A DNA stretch of 64,000 nt from DAOUAE01 sp034433795 (GCA_034433795.1 DAOUAE010000025.1:8861-72860), one strand, 5' to 3'. Shown: positions 48,386-58,700, numbered from the stretch's first letter. Notes: generated by a model from the sequence alone, not told the origin. Program-made: numbers and translations.

Positions 48386-50437
48386 TCACCAGGAGAAGGC
48401 GCCCAGGGCCTGCCACTCCTCGGGGGTGAGGCGCGACCACTCGAAGAAACTGGCCCCCAGGGCGCCGTGATCGCGGGCGGCCCGCAGAACGCCGCGGATC
48501 TCGGCCGCCGTCGGGTTGTTGGGGCCGACGTTATTGCCGTAGGCCGGGTCGTAGGCCGGACCGATGACGGCGATGGGGTGGTCGGGACGGCCGGTGCGCT
48601 GGCGGATGAGGGCGAGGCTCCGGGCCACGTACTGGTAGGCGTCGGCCTCGCTGTAGCGCTGGCCGGGCCGACGGTAATAGTCCATCGGGGCGATGGCGTT
48701 CCAGCTGCGGGCCACCTCGGTCCAGGGGTAGCGCTGGCCGTGGTAGCTCTCCGGCGGGTAGGTCACGGCCACCAGCAGACGGTCCGGCCCCAGGAGAGCC
48801 CGCAGGATCTGGCCGTAGGCCCGGACCGCCGCCGGGGCCATGTTCTGCTCGATATCGGCGGCCAGCCCATCCACCATCTCCCCCCCGGGCGTGCGGTAGG
48901 TGGCCACCATGTAGGCCAGGTCGAGGTCCAGGGCCAGGTCGTGGAGATAGGGATAGACCCAGGCGATGACCGCCAGTCCGGCCTGGTGGGCCACGGGCAG
49001 AAGCGCGTTGAGCCCCTCGGCCCCGTAGAAGCCCTGGGGTGACCGGGCGACCTGGAAGTAGAGATGGCGCAGACCGTTGGCCCGGGCCGCCTGGACCAGC
49101 ACCTGGGGGGTGGTGCGCTGGAGCGTATCGTATTTCACCCAGAGGCCCTTGCCGGCGATCGGGGCCTGAATGGGCCGTCCGCCGACCCAGCGGGTCAGGG
49201 GGTCCTCCTCGATCAGGACCACCGCCTCCGCCCGGACCCAGCCGCGCTGGTCGTCGGCCGTGAGGTAGTACCAGCCCTGGTCGTCCCGGGCGGTCCACTC
49301 GCTGACGGTTCCGGTCTGGTCCGCGGGGACCTGACCCACCACCGGGCCGGCGGGGGTGGCGTGCAGGCTGGCGGCGGTCACCACGCGGGCCGGGGCGTTC
49401 AGCGACCGGGGAGCCGGCTGGCGGGGGGCTGGGGGTGGCCAGGACCCGATGTTGCGCGAGGCCGGCGGTGAGACCGCCGGGTAGGGACTGAAGTCGACCT
49501 GGCTGGCCAGCACCCAGCCGCGCAGGGCGTTCCAGAGGTCGATCTCCAGCCAGCGGGCCGCGCCGACCTGACGCTCGCCGGTGACCCGCACCGGCAGGTT
49601 GCGCAGGAGTCGGGCCAGAAGCGGGGCGTCCTCGTCCGGGGCGGTCCGGACCTCAGCCAGGTTGGCGGTGACGCGGGCGGTGGCCGCCGGAGCCCGGGGG
49701 GAGAGTTCCGGCTGGAGGGCCGCCGTGGGGAAGAGGCCGGCCTCCTTGGCCAGGTCGCCCCCGTTGGCCACGGTCGTCTCGCCCCGGCGGGCCCAGGGCA
49801 CGTCGACCTTCCACTCCTGGATGACGGCACGCTGGAGGCGGATGGCATAGTGGTTGCCCATATCCTCGACCGGCGAGGTCGGCAGCCCGTACAGACGCAG
49901 AGGGTCGGGGACGGCGAAGTAGCGGGCCCGGATGGCCGGTCGGGCGTTGAGGAGGGCCAGCCGCTTCTGGACGATCTCCGCCCAGGAGAGGCCGGCGTCG
50001 AAGTCCGGCGGGAGCGGCCGGGGTGTGCTGCGGTAGACGTAGAGCCAGTCATCGAAGCCGTGCCGGCTCAGGTCGTCGAAGGTGTTGAGGAAATAGACCT
50101 GGCCGACCTCGGGCCGCCACTGGAAGACCGCCTTCTGCAGGACCTGGGTGACGAACCCGTCCCAGACGAAGCGACGGGAGACCGGATAGCCGAGCGTGCG
50201 GACGCCGCCGAGGGCTTGAAAAGTCGTCCAGAATGGGATATTATCTGCATCAGTCAGGCTGAAACCCGCCCTTCCGTCCGGCGTGCCGCCAGTCTGGCCG
50301 AAGAACCAGCCCCGCGTGAGCGGGAAGTCCAGCCCGGTCGAGAGTGGCGCCGCCGCCGTCGGTCCGGGCAGAGCGAGGACGACCAGCCAGAGCAGGGGTA
50401 CCAGGAACGGCAGGCGGCGCCAGACTCGCTGCCCCAT
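48386..50437 (-). CDS. Secreted SH3-domain protein with TIM-barrel (GHL-like) catalytic region
   Basis: 683 aa. Signal peptide (1-30), N-terminal segment found in Chloroflexota surface proteins (FPLTRGWFFGQTGG, LGYPVSRRF), two SH3-type domains (about 250-320 and 355-412, RWLEIDLWNALRGWV and GWYYLTADDQRGWV), then a ~270 aa barrel: GLWVKYDTLQ, LYFQVARSPQGFYG, VIAWVYPYLHDLALDLDLA, GLAADIEQN, ASFFEWSRLTPEEW. A polysaccharide or peptidoglycan hydrolase role is plausible. ATG 50437 follows GGAGGGGA; TAGAAT at 50475-50470 is a -10 candidate. Confidence 0.75.
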   Translation of the reverse strand: MGQRVWRRLPFLVPLLWLVVLALPGPTAAAPLSTGLDFPLTRGWFFGQTGGTPDGRAGFSLTDADNIPFWTTFQALGGVRTLGYPVSRRFVWDGFVTQVLQKAVFQWRPEVGQVYFLNTFDDLSRHGFDDWLYVYRSTPRPLPPDFDAGLSWAEIVQKRLALLNARPAIRARYFAVPDPLRLYGLPTSPVEDMGNHYAIRLQRAVIQEWKVDVPWARRGETTVANGGDLAKEAGLFPTAALQPELSPRAPAATARVTANLAEVRTAPDEDAPLLARLLRNLPVRVTGERQVGAARWLEIDLWNALRGWVLASQVDFSPYPAVSPPASRNIGSWPPPAPRQPAPRSLNAPARVVTAASLHATPAGPVVGQVPADQTGTVSEWTARDDQGWYYLTADDQRGWVRAEAVVLIEEDPLTRWVGGRPIQAPIAGKGLWVKYDTLQRTTPQVLVQAARANGLRHLYFQVARSPQGFYGAEGLNALLPVAHQAGLAVIAWVYPYLHDLALDLDLAYMVATYRTPGGEMVDGLAADIEQNMAPAAVRAYGQILRALLGPDRLLVAVTYPPESYHGQRYPWTEVARSWNAIAPMDYYRRPGQRYSEADAYQYVARSLALIRQRTGRPDHPIAVIGPAYDPAYGNNVGPNNPTAAEIRGVLRAARDHGALGASFFEWSRLTPEEWQALGAFSW

Positions 50438-50560
50438 CCGTCCCCTCCGACAGAGTTCTTCGCCTCCGAATTCTAGCAGGCTCGCCTGTCCACCGACGCC
50501 GCCGTCGTCCGGTGGTGACCAGTACTTTCGGGCTAGCCTGCCGCGTCCCTGGCATAGCCA

Positions 50561-50589
50561 TTGCGGAGGCTGGTTTTATCAGGTAAAAT
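50561..50589 (+). promoter_or_regulatory. Promoter of the Bat-like operon
   Basis: TTGCGG (50561-50566), 17 bp, TAAAAT (50584-50589), 22 bp before the first start codon. Confidence 0.62.
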
Positions 50590-50610
50590 CTCCGTCGTAA
50601 GGTGGTGCCC

Positions 50611-52416
50611 ATGCGTGCGCGGTCGTTCGCTCCGTCGCTGCTCCCCGCAGGCCCGACCTTCAGCCTGCAGCGTGGGCTCCACCGGGCCGGCCAGGCTCTG
50701 CTCCGGGCCAGCCTCTGGCCGTTTTACTACCGCAGCCCGCTGGTCGCCCTGGGAGCGGCGCCGGAGGGGCCGCTGGTCCTGGGCACCGCCGATGAGGATC
50801 CCCGCCTGCACGAGCTGCTGGCCCATCTGGCCAGTCTGCGCCGCCGCCTCTGGTGCGTCCGCGCGCTCCTCATCCTGGCCCGGACGCTCACGCTCGCCCT
50901 GCTCTTCCTTCTGGCCACCATCGCTCTGCGCTCTCTGGGGCTGCCTCTCACCTCCACCATCGCCGAGCTGGGGCTGGCGCTTCTCGGCCTCTGGGGGCTC
51001 TTCGTGGCGCTCCGCCAGCGGATCACGCTGCTGGAGACCGCCCGGCTGGCCGACAGAGCCGGGGGGCTCCGCGAGCAGCTGGCCACCGCCACCGAACTGA
51101 TCCTGCGCGGTGACAACCGGCCGCTGGCCCGGGCCCAGATCCGCCGGGCCACCGATCTGGCCTGGCAGCTCGACGCCGCGGCCCTTTTCCCCTGGCAGCT
51201 GCCCACCCGCGACGGCCTGGCGGTGGCCGCCACGGGCGGGCTGGTCGCGCTCCTGGTTCTCCTGGCCAGTCTGCGGCTGACCCTGCCGTGGGGCCTGCCG
51301 GGCACCGGTGCGGAGGTGGCCAGCACCCCGGTGCCGGGTGAGGAGTACGCGGTGGTTCCGGCGACCGGCGACTACACTCTCCTGGAATACGGTGACCCGG
51401 CGGCGATGACGACCTCTGCCCTCGACGAACTGCGTCGCCAGCTGGAGAGCCAGAACCTCTCGCCCGAGGAGATCGCGCAGCGGCTGGCCCAGGCCGAACA
51501 GGAGATCCTCCAGCGCAACCTCCTGGCCAGCCGCCAGCGTGAGGCCCTGACCACGCTGGCCGAGGTCCTGAGCGATAACTCGGTCACCGCCGACGTGGCC
51601 GCCAGCCTGCGCAAAGGGGAGTACGAGCAGGCGGCCCAGCAGATGGCCGAGATCGGACGCCAGGCCCAGCAGCTTTCGCCCCGCGCCCGCGCCGATCTGG
51701 CCCGCAAACTCCAGGAGGCGGCCACCCGCGTGGCCCCGGCCAACCCCGACCTGGCCCAGCGGCTGGCCCAGGCCGCCCGCTCCCTGGCTCAGGGGAATCC
51801 ACCGCCCGAGCAGGCCCTGCGCGACCTGGGCGAGGGGATCAAACAGACCGCCGAGGCGATGCGCGGCCAGGGCGATCCCTCCCAACTGGGCGACCCCAGC
51901 CAGGCCCTCGATCCCAGCCAGATCGAGCAGCTGGCCGGCGCCCTGCCCAATCCCGCCGATATGGAGTCGCTGGGCGATCCCGCGGGCGATATGAGCATGC
52001 TGGCCAACGGCCGGGGACAGACCGACCCGAACGGGCAGCCATCCGCCACAGGCGGGTCCGGTCAGGACCTGGCGGCCGGCGCCGACGGCGCGATCACCAA
52101 TCTCCAGCCCGGCGAGGCCGCCGGCGGCGCCGGCGCGGGACCGGGCAACCCCGCGGCGGCGGCCGCGTTGAGCCGCCTCAACGCCCTGGGCAAACTCCTG
52201 GAGATCCCGGGCCAGGCCAGCAGCGGCCCCGGTACCCTGGAAAACGATCCCCGGGCCCCGCTCGTCTTCAGCCACGACGGCAGCGTGACCACGCTCTCTT
52301 CCACCTCCCGCCCGCAGTCGACCACGCCGATCAATGCCCGCGGGGAGAGCAACTTCGTGCCCTGGGAGAAGCGCCCGATCGTCCGTGAGTACTTCAGTGG
52401 CAGTCCGGCCCGATGA
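50611..52416 (+). CDS. Membrane protein with coiled-coil, first gene of Bat-like operon
   Basis: 601 aa. Two N-terminal helices near 88-130 and one near 205-225, a helical/coiled-coil region (about 265-420: LRRQLESQNLSPEEIAQRLAQ, QQMAEIGRQAQQLSPRAR), and a low-complexity Gly/Pro/Gln tail. It resembles the large membrane subunit found beside DUF58 and vWA genes, where a MoxR ATPase normally also occurs; no MoxR is present here. ATG 50611 follows AAGGTG. Confidence 0.7.
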   Translation: MRARSFAPSLLPAGPTFSLQRGLHRAGQALLRASLWPFYYRSPLVALGAAPEGPLVLGTADEDPRLHELLAHLASLRRRLWCVRALLILARTLTLALLFLLATIALRSLGLPLTSTIAELGLALLGLWGLFVALRQRITLLETARLADRAGGLREQLATATELILRGDNRPLARAQIRRATDLAWQLDAAALFPWQLPTRDGLAVAATGGLVALLVLLASLRLTLPWGLPGTGAEVASTPVPGEEYAVVPATGDYTLLEYGDPAAMTTSALDELRRQLESQNLSPEEIAQRLAQAEQEILQRNLLASRQREALTTLAEVLSDNSVTADVAASLRKGEYEQAAQQMAEIGRQAQQLSPRARADLARKLQEAATRVAPANPDLAQRLAQAARSLAQGNPPPEQALRDLGEGIKQTAEAMRGQGDPSQLGDPSQALDPSQIEQLAGALPNPADMESLGDPAGDMSMLANGRGQTDPNGQPSATGGSGQDLAAGADGAITNLQPGEAAGGAGAGPGNPAAAAALSRLNALGKLLEIPGQASSGPGTLENDPRAPLVFSHDGSVTTLSSTSRPQSTTPINARGESNFVPWEKRPIVREYFSGSPAR

Positions 52417-53408
52417 GCGCCCGTTGGCGTCGTTGGCTTGACCGGCTGTTGGAACCGAGCGCCGTCCTGCTCCGCCAGGCGCGGCAGGTCCTGACCACGG
52501 CCACCCGCTGGCGTGGGCAGCCGTCGACCGGGTCGCTGCCGCTCGACGAGGCCTTCCTGGAGCGGCTGGAGCGGCTGCAGATCGCCGCCCACCAGGTGGT
52601 GCGTCAGGGGCTGATCGGCGAGCACAAGAGCCGCCGCAAGGCGACCTCGCTGGAGTTCGCCGACTACCGTCACTACGCCGTGGGCGACGACTTCCGCCGC
52701 ATCGACTGGAACGCCTACGGGCGCCTGGAGGAGCTCTTTCTGAAGCTGACCGAGGCCAAAGAGGACGTTGTTCTCCATCTGCTCATTGACTGCAGCCGCT
52801 CGATGGACTGGGGCCAGCCGAAGAAGCTCGACTACGCCCGGCAGGTGGCCGCTGCGCTGGGGTACATCGCCCTGGCCCGGTTCGACGGGGTGGTGGCCGC
52901 CGGCTTCAGTCACTGCCTGCACGCGTACCTGCCGATCACGCGGGGCAAGGGGCGGGCGCTGACGCTTTTCGCCTTCCTCAATGCCCTGCAGCCGGGCACC
53001 ACCACCGACTTCGACCTGGCCCTGGCCGAGTTCTGCCAGCGCCTCCGGCCCCGGGGCGTCTGTGTCCTCATCTCCGATCTCTTCACCGCCCGGGGGCTCG
53101 ACGGCGGTCTGGACCAGCTCGCCCGCCACGGGCTGGAGACGGTGGTCATCCACCTGCTGGACCCGGCGGAGCTGCGGCCGCCCTTCCGGGGCGACCTGGA
53201 ACTGGTGGACATGGAGACCGGCGAGCGGCTGGAGGTCAGCCTGGGCAGCGAGGCCCTCCACAGCTACCAGCAGCGGCTGGCCGCGTGGTGCGCGGAGGTG
53301 GAGGCGGTCTGCCGGCGCTGGGGGGCGCGCTACCTGCGGGTCGACACCGGGGTGCCGTTCGAGCGGCTGGTGGTCCACTACCTGCGGGCCCGGGGGGTGG
53401 TGCAATGA
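52413..53408 (+). CDS. DUF58 domain protein
   Basis: 331 aa. SRRKATSLEFADYRHYAVGDDFRRIDWNAYGR is the DUF58 signature stretch; LLIDCSRSMDWG carries a vWA-type MIDAS (Asp-x-Ser-x-Ser). Usually a MoxR partner in assembly or regulation of membrane complexes. Overlaps both neighbours by four bases. Confidence 0.9.
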   Translation: MSARWRRWLDRLLEPSAVLLRQARQVLTTATRWRGQPSTGSLPLDEAFLERLERLQIAAHQVVRQGLIGEHKSRRKATSLEFADYRHYAVGDDFRRIDWNAYGRLEELFLKLTEAKEDVVLHLLIDCSRSMDWGQPKKLDYARQVAAALGYIALARFDGVVAAGFSHCLHAYLPITRGKGRALTLFAFLNALQPGTTTDFDLALAEFCQRLRPRGVCVLISDLFTARGLDGGLDQLARHGLETVVIHLLDPAELRPPFRGDLELVDMETGERLEVSLGSEALHSYQQRLAAWCAEVEAVCRRWGARYLRVDTGVPFERLVVHYLRARGVVQ

Positions 53409-55234
53409 GCCTGCTGGCGCCGGCGGCCGCGGTGTTCCTGGTCCTGGGCCCCCTCATCGCGCTGCTGTACCTTTTGCGCGCCCAGCACCAGCGCCAGGAG
53501 GTGCCCAGTCTTCTCCTCTGGCGCCAGATCCGTCCGGACGCCACTGGCCGGCCCCGCTGGCAGTGGCCGCTGCGCCACTGGCTGCTGCTTTTGCAGCTTT
53601 TGGCGGTGGCCCTGGGGGTGCTGGCCCTGATGCGACCGGCGCTGTTGGGCGGGCCCCAGCGGCACCTGATTGTGCTTTTGGACGCCTCGGGCAGCATGCA
53701 GGCCACCGACGTCCTGCCCTCGCGCTTTGAGGAGGCCAAGCGGCAGGCGGCGGAGCTCCTGCGGGAGCTGCGCCCGAACGACGAGGCGACCCTGGTGCGG
53801 GTCGGCCCGACCGTCGAGGTGGTGGACACGGGGCCGACCCGTCAGGCGCTCCTTCTGGCCCTGGGGGCGCTCCAGCCCAGCGCGGGCCAGGCCGATGTCC
53901 GCGCGGCTCTGCAGCTGGCCGCCACGCTGGCCCGGGAGAAGGGGGGGCTCGTCAACGAGGTGGTCTTCTTCACCGACGGGGCCTTCGGGCCCCTGCCCCA
54001 GATCGACCTGGGGGGGGCCCAGCTGCGCTTCGTGACCATCGGCCAGGGGGTGGACAATCAGGCCATCGTCAACCTGCGGGTCCGGCGCGTCCTGGACGGG
54101 GGCGCGCGGTTCGAGGGCTTTGTCCGGATCGCCAACTTCGGCGACGCCGAGGTGGAGGTGCCGGTCAAGGCCCTCGCCGACGGCGCGCCCATCGACCTGC
54201 GGCGGGTGCGGGTCCCGGCGCGCGGCCAGCAGGAACTGACCATTCCGCTGCCGCAAGGGGTGCGGCTGTTGGAAGTGCGGCTGGAGCGGGCGGATCTTCT
54301 GGCCATCGACAATGTGGCCCAGGTCCTCCTCCCGGTCGACGAGATCGAGGTGCTTTTGGTCTCGGCCCAGCCGACCTTCTGGGAACGGACGCTGCGGGCG
54401 GTGCCGGGGGTGCGGGTGCGGACCCTGCGGCCCCCCCAGTACACGCCCCAGCAGACGGCCCCGATCGTGGTCTTCGACAGTTTCCTCCCCCGGACGCTCC
54501 CGACCACGAGTCTGCTCCTCATCAACCCGCCGCCGCAGAACGGGCTCCTCGAGGTCCGGGGGGAGGCGCGGGACCAGCCGGTGGTCTGGACCAACCCGCG
54601 CAGTCCGCTGTTGGAGGCGGTGGACCTGAGCGGGGTGACGGTGCCCAAAGTCCCGCGCCTGGTGCCCCCGCGCTGGGCGACGCCCAGTGTGCAGGGGCCC
54701 GAGGGGCCGATCGTGCTCGAGGGGTATCTGGAGGGGCAGCGGGTGGTGATCTACGCCTTTGACGCCCGCCAGCCCCTGGCCGATTTTCCCCAGCGGCTGG
54801 GCTTCCCGCTTCTGGTGGCCAACACCCTGACCTGGCTGAGCGCGGCGACGCTGCCGCCGACGCTGCGGCCGGGGGAGGCGCTGACGCTGGTGCCGCTGCC
54901 CGAGGCGCGGGAGATCGCCGTGCGCGATCCCGTCGGGCGCCTGTTTGTTTTCCCGGTGCGCGGACGGGCGCTGACCTTCAACCAGACCGAGGCGGTGGGC
55001 CGCTATGAAGTGGTCCAGCGGGTGGGAACCCAGGTGGTGCCCCAGCCGGGGTTCGTGGTCAACGCGGGCGACGAACTGGAGTCCGACATCCGCCCCCACG
55101 CCTACGCGCCGGTCGCCGGGGGGGCGGCGCTGGCCGGGATGCCGCGGGGGGTCGAGCGCGAACTCTGGCCGCTCTTTGCCACCCTGGCGCTGGTGGTGCT
55201 GGGGGGCGAGTGGATCTACTACGCACGGCGGTGA
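53405..55234 (+). CDS. BatA-like von Willebrand A membrane protein
   Basis: 609 aa. N-terminal BatA helix segment (FLVLGPLIALLYLLRAQ), second helix (about 59-80), vWA domain with MIDAS VLLDASGSMQ and FFTDGAFG, a beta-rich middle, and a C-terminal helix (about 588-606). A surface-exposed metal-dependent adhesion or regulatory module. Overlaps DUF58 by four bases. Confidence 0.87.
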   Translation: MSLLAPAAAVFLVLGPLIALLYLLRAQHQRQEVPSLLLWRQIRPDATGRPRWQWPLRHWLLLLQLLAVALGVLALMRPALLGGPQRHLIVLLDASGSMQATDVLPSRFEEAKRQAAELLRELRPNDEATLVRVGPTVEVVDTGPTRQALLLALGALQPSAGQADVRAALQLAATLAREKGGLVNEVVFFTDGAFGPLPQIDLGGAQLRFVTIGQGVDNQAIVNLRVRRVLDGGARFEGFVRIANFGDAEVEVPVKALADGAPIDLRRVRVPARGQQELTIPLPQGVRLLEVRLERADLLAIDNVAQVLLPVDEIEVLLVSAQPTFWERTLRAVPGVRVRTLRPPQYTPQQTAPIVVFDSFLPRTLPTTSLLLINPPPQNGLLEVRGEARDQPVVWTNPRSPLLEAVDLSGVTVPKVPRLVPPRWATPSVQGPEGPIVLEGYLEGQRVVIYAFDARQPLADFPQRLGFPLLVANTLTWLSAATLPPTLRPGEALTLVPLPEAREIAVRDPVGRLFVFPVRGRALTFNQTEAVGRYEVVQRVGTQVVPQPGFVVNAGDELESDIRPHAYAPVAGGAALAGMPRGVERELWPLFATLALVVLGGEWIYYARR

Positions 55235-55237
55235 GCG

Positions 55238-57895
55238 ATGCTGCCCGTCGGGGTAACGTTTGCGCAGCCGTGGGTGCTGCTGCTGATTCTGCCGACGCTG
55301 CTTCTCTTCTACGTCGTCGGCCGGGAGCGTCTGCGGCGCTTCCCGCCGACCCTGGCCCGGCTGATTATGGTCCTGCGCCTGACCATCGTCGGGCTGGTGC
55401 TCCTGGCCCTGGCCCAGCCGGCGGTGGGGCGGCCCAGCGACCTGGCCACGGTGGTCTTCCTGGTCGACGGGTCCGACAGCATCCCCCCGGAGAGCCGGGC
55501 GGCGGCCGAGCGCTTCGTCCTGGAGGCCCAGCGCCTGGCGGGCGACCGGCAGAAGGTGGCCATCGTCACCTTCGGCCGCGACGCCGTGGTGGAGAAGTCG
55601 CTGGACGGTCCGCCGGTTGGGCAGTTGCGCTGGCTGGTGCGGGGGGACGCCACGAACGTGGCCGAGGCGCTGCATCTCGCCCGCACCCTCTTTCCGCGGG
55701 TGGGGGCCCGGCGGATCGTGCTTTTGAGCGACGGGCAGGAGACGCTGGGACGGGCCGAGGAGGAGGCCCGGCAGGCGGCCAGCGCGGGCATTCAGATCAG
55801 CGCGGTGCCGCTGGATCTGCCCACCACCATGCCGGAGGTGCTGATCGAGGCGTTGGAGGCGCCGCCGCAGATCCGCGAGGGCGACCCGCTGGAGCTGCGC
55901 CTGGTGCTGCAGAGCACGGTGGACACCGAGGTCCAGCTCCGCCTCTGGCTGGACGACCGGCAGGTGAGCGAGCAGACAATCCCGGTGCGCAAGGGGACGA
56001 CCGCGCTGACCGCGCCGCTCAGCACCCTCAGCCGGGGCTTCCACCGCTTCTGGGCCCGGATTGAGAGCCGGACCGACACCTTCCGCCAGAACAACGAACT
56101 GGGGGCCTTTACCGTGGTCAAGGAGAAGCCCCGGTTGCTGCTGGTGGCCCCCAACGAGGCGGACGTCCGGGACCTGCGCGAGGCGCTCCAGGCGGCCGAG
56201 ATGCAGGTCGAGGTCCGGCCGCCCAGCGTCATCCCGCCCCGGCTGTCGGCGATGAAGGGCTACACCGCTGTCCTCCTGGTCAATACCCCGGCCAGCAGCC
56301 TGACCCTGGACCAGATGAAGACGCTGCAGGCCTATGTGCGGACGCTGGGTGGGGGACTTATCACCATCGGCGGGGATCAGGCCTACAGCCTGGGAGAGTA
56401 CCAGGGGACGCCGTTGGCCGAGGTCCTGCCGGTCTCGATGAACATCCCCGGCAAGCGCGACCGGGGCTCGGTGGCCATGCTCCTGGTCATCGACAAGTCG
56501 GGGAGCATGGACATGCGCGAGGAGGGCGTGACCAAGATGGCCATGGCCCGCGAGGCCGCCAACCTGGCCGTGGAGATGCTCGACGAGAACGACCAGGTCG
56601 GCGTCCTGGCCTTCGACTCTCTCACCCGCTGGGTGGTGCCGATCCAGCGGGTGGGCGCGGCCGGGGGCCCGCGGGCCATCCAGGACCGGATCAACCGGAT
56701 CGAGGCCTCGGGCGGGACCGAGATCTACCCGGCCCTGGAGCTGGGCTATCGGGCCATCCGCGGGGTCAACGCCCGCTTCAAGCACATCGTGCTTTTGACC
56801 GATGGGCGGTCGCTCTCGGCGGCCGACTACGAGCGGCTGGTCCAGCAGATGAAGCAGGAACGGATTACGCTCTCGACCATCGCCATCGGCAGCGACGCCG
56901 ATACCGAGCTCTTGCAGAACCTGGCCCACTGGGGGGAGGGCCGCTACTACTATGTCGACCGGGCCCGCGATATCCCCAAGGTGACCACCCGCGAGACCCG
57001 CATCGCCAGCGGCTCGCCCATCGTCGAGGGAACCATTCTGCCGCAGCTGGTCGGGACCAGTGCGGTGCTGAAAGGGTTTGCCCCGGCCCAGTTGCCGCCG
57101 CTGCGGGGGTATGTGGTCTCCTCCCCACGCGAGGGCGCCCAGATCCTTCTGGCCTCCGACCGGGGCGACCCGCTCCTAGCCCACTGGCAGTACGGTCTGG
57201 GCCGGGTGGTGGCCTGGCTCTCCGATGCCAAGAGCACCGGCTGGGCCAGCGCGTGGGTGAGCTGGCCGGAGTTCCGGCGGTTCTGGGCCCAGGTGGTGCG
57301 CTGGGCGCTGCCCGCGCCGGCTGACCCCAACATCCAGCCGCAGGTCACGGTCGAGGGGACCATGGTCACCGTGCGGGCGGATGTGGTCGAGGACGATGGC
57401 AGTTTCAAGGACCTGGCCGACCTGCGGGTGGATGTCGTCGGGCCGGGGCTGCGCGAGGCCGACCGGCCGCTGCGGCAGGTGGCCCCCGGGCGCTATGAGT
57501 GGAGCACCACGGTCGAGCAGCCGGGGGTCTACGCGGTGCAGGTCACCCTGCGCGAGCGGGGACGCGAGGTCCGGCAGGAACTGACCGGCTTTGTGGTGGG
57601 GTATCCGGCCGAGTACCGCCGCTTCGGGGTGGACCAGGGGCTGCTGGGCCGGCTGGTGGCGATGACCGGGGGGCGGCTCCTCACCGACCCCCAGGCGGCG
57701 CTGGCGCCCGAGGGGCTGCGCGCCCAGGGCCAGGAGTGGGCGCCGCTCTGGGGGGCGCTGCTGGCGCTGGCGCTCTGCCTCTTTCCGGTGGAGATCGCGC
57801 TGCGCCGCCTGCCGGTGCCCTGGGACCGCCTGCCGCACCTTCTGGGCCAGTGGTGGCGGCTGCGCGGGCGGCACCCCCAGACCGAGACGCCCTGA
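55238..57895 (+). CDS. Large two-vWA and GATase-like membrane protein
   Basis: 885 aa. N-terminal helices (about 8-26 and 45-66), first vWA-like domain (VVFLVDGSDSIPPE, MIDAS altered), beta domain, a GATase1-like Rossmann segment (LLVAPNEADVRDL, GGGLITIGGDQAYSLGEYQGT), then a second vWA with intact MIDAS VIDKSGSM and LLTDGRS. C-terminal beta domain and helix. Three bp after the BatA-like gene. Confidence 0.87.
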   Translation: MLPVGVTFAQPWVLLLILPTLLLFYVVGRERLRRFPPTLARLIMVLRLTIVGLVLLALAQPAVGRPSDLATVVFLVDGSDSIPPESRAAAERFVLEAQRLAGDRQKVAIVTFGRDAVVEKSLDGPPVGQLRWLVRGDATNVAEALHLARTLFPRVGARRIVLLSDGQETLGRAEEEARQAASAGIQISAVPLDLPTTMPEVLIEALEAPPQIREGDPLELRLVLQSTVDTEVQLRLWLDDRQVSEQTIPVRKGTTALTAPLSTLSRGFHRFWARIESRTDTFRQNNELGAFTVVKEKPRLLLVAPNEADVRDLREALQAAEMQVEVRPPSVIPPRLSAMKGYTAVLLVNTPASSLTLDQMKTLQAYVRTLGGGLITIGGDQAYSLGEYQGTPLAEVLPVSMNIPGKRDRGSVAMLLVIDKSGSMDMREEGVTKMAMAREAANLAVEMLDENDQVGVLAFDSLTRWVVPIQRVGAAGGPRAIQDRINRIEASGGTEIYPALELGYRAIRGVNARFKHIVLLTDGRSLSAADYERLVQQMKQERITLSTIAIGSDADTELLQNLAHWGEGRYYYVDRARDIPKVTTRETRIASGSPIVEGTILPQLVGTSAVLKGFAPAQLPPLRGYVVSSPREGAQILLASDRGDPLLAHWQYGLGRVVAWLSDAKSTGWASAWVSWPEFRRFWAQVVRWALPAPADPNIQPQVTVEGTMVTVRADVVEDDGSFKDLADLRVDVVGPGLREADRPLRQVAPGRYEWSTTVEQPGVYAVQVTLRERGREVRQELTGFVVGYPAEYRRFGVDQGLLGRLVAMTGGRLLTDPQAALAPEGLRAQGQEWAPLWGALLALALCLFPVEIALRRLPVPWDRLPHLLGQWWRLRGRHPQTETP

Positions 57896-57903
57896 TCCGG
57901 CCG

Positions 57904-58671
57904 ATGGCCAGCCCGTTCGACGTCTTGGCCCGCTTCTACGACTGGGACACCCAGGAGGCCACCGACCTCGAGTTCTACCGGAATCTGGCCGCCCGGACCG
58001 GGGGGCCGATTCTCGATCTGGCCTGCGGCACCGGTCGGGTGGCACTGGCCCTGGCCCGGGCTGGCTACGAGGTGGTCGGTCTGGATATCTCCCTGGCGAT
58101 GCTGGAGCGCGCCCGACAGAAGGCCGAGCAGGCCGGGCTGGCTCAGCGCGTTCACTGGCTCTGCGCCGACATGCGACGCTTCGCCCTGGGGCGGCAGTTC
58201 CCGCTGGTGATTATCCCCCTGAACTCGTTTATGCACCTGACCGCGCCGCCCGACCACCGGCTGGCTCTCCGCACCATCGCCCGTCACGTCCAGCCCCGGG
58301 GGCTGCTCGTCATCCCGCTCTGGAACCCCGATCCCTTTCTCCTGGCCGAGTCCGATGGGCGGCTGGTCCACGACCACACTCGCCCTGGCCCCGAGCCAGG
58401 CTGGCGCACCAGCCGTTTCCACTGCCAGCAGGTCGACCTCACCAGCCAGATCCTGGACGTGGTCTATTTCTACGACGAGGTCGGGCCCCAGGGCGAGGTG
58501 CGGCGGACGGTCGCGCCCTTCCAGATGTACATCTTCTTCCGCCGGGAGATGACGCTTCTCCTCGAAGAGGCGGGGTTTCTGGTCGAAGAGGTCTATGGCA
58601 GTTACGATCTCGAGGAGCACACGGCCAGCAGCAGTGAGATGATCTTCGTCGCCCGGCGGCGTCCGGGCTGA
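57904..58671 (+). CDS. SAM-dependent class I methyltransferase
   Basis: 255 aa. Motif I LDLACGTGRVALALARAGY, motif II VVGLDIS, motif post-II LCADMRRF. Substrate unknown. It is eight bp after the vWA gene and ends in front of a strong terminator, so it is the last gene of this operon. Confidence 0.88.
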   Translation: MASPFDVLARFYDWDTQEATDLEFYRNLAARTGGPILDLACGTGRVALALARAGYEVVGLDISLAMLERARQKAEQAGLAQRVHWLCADMRRFALGRQFPLVIIPLNSFMHLTAPPDHRLALRTIARHVQPRGLLVIPLWNPDPFLLAESDGRLVHDHTRPGPEPGWRTSRFHCQQVDLTSQILDVVYFYDEVGPQGEVRRTVAPFQMYIFFRREMTLLLEEAGFLVEEVYGSYDLEEHTASSSEMIFVARRRPG

Positions 58672-58700
58672 GTCCACCGCGTGCTGGGGCGGAACAAAAC

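Noticed and set aside
53378..56929. 1183-codon minus-strand open frame
   Set aside because: Complement of the vWA genes; composition (His, Gln, Pro, Arg) is typical of antisense shadows.
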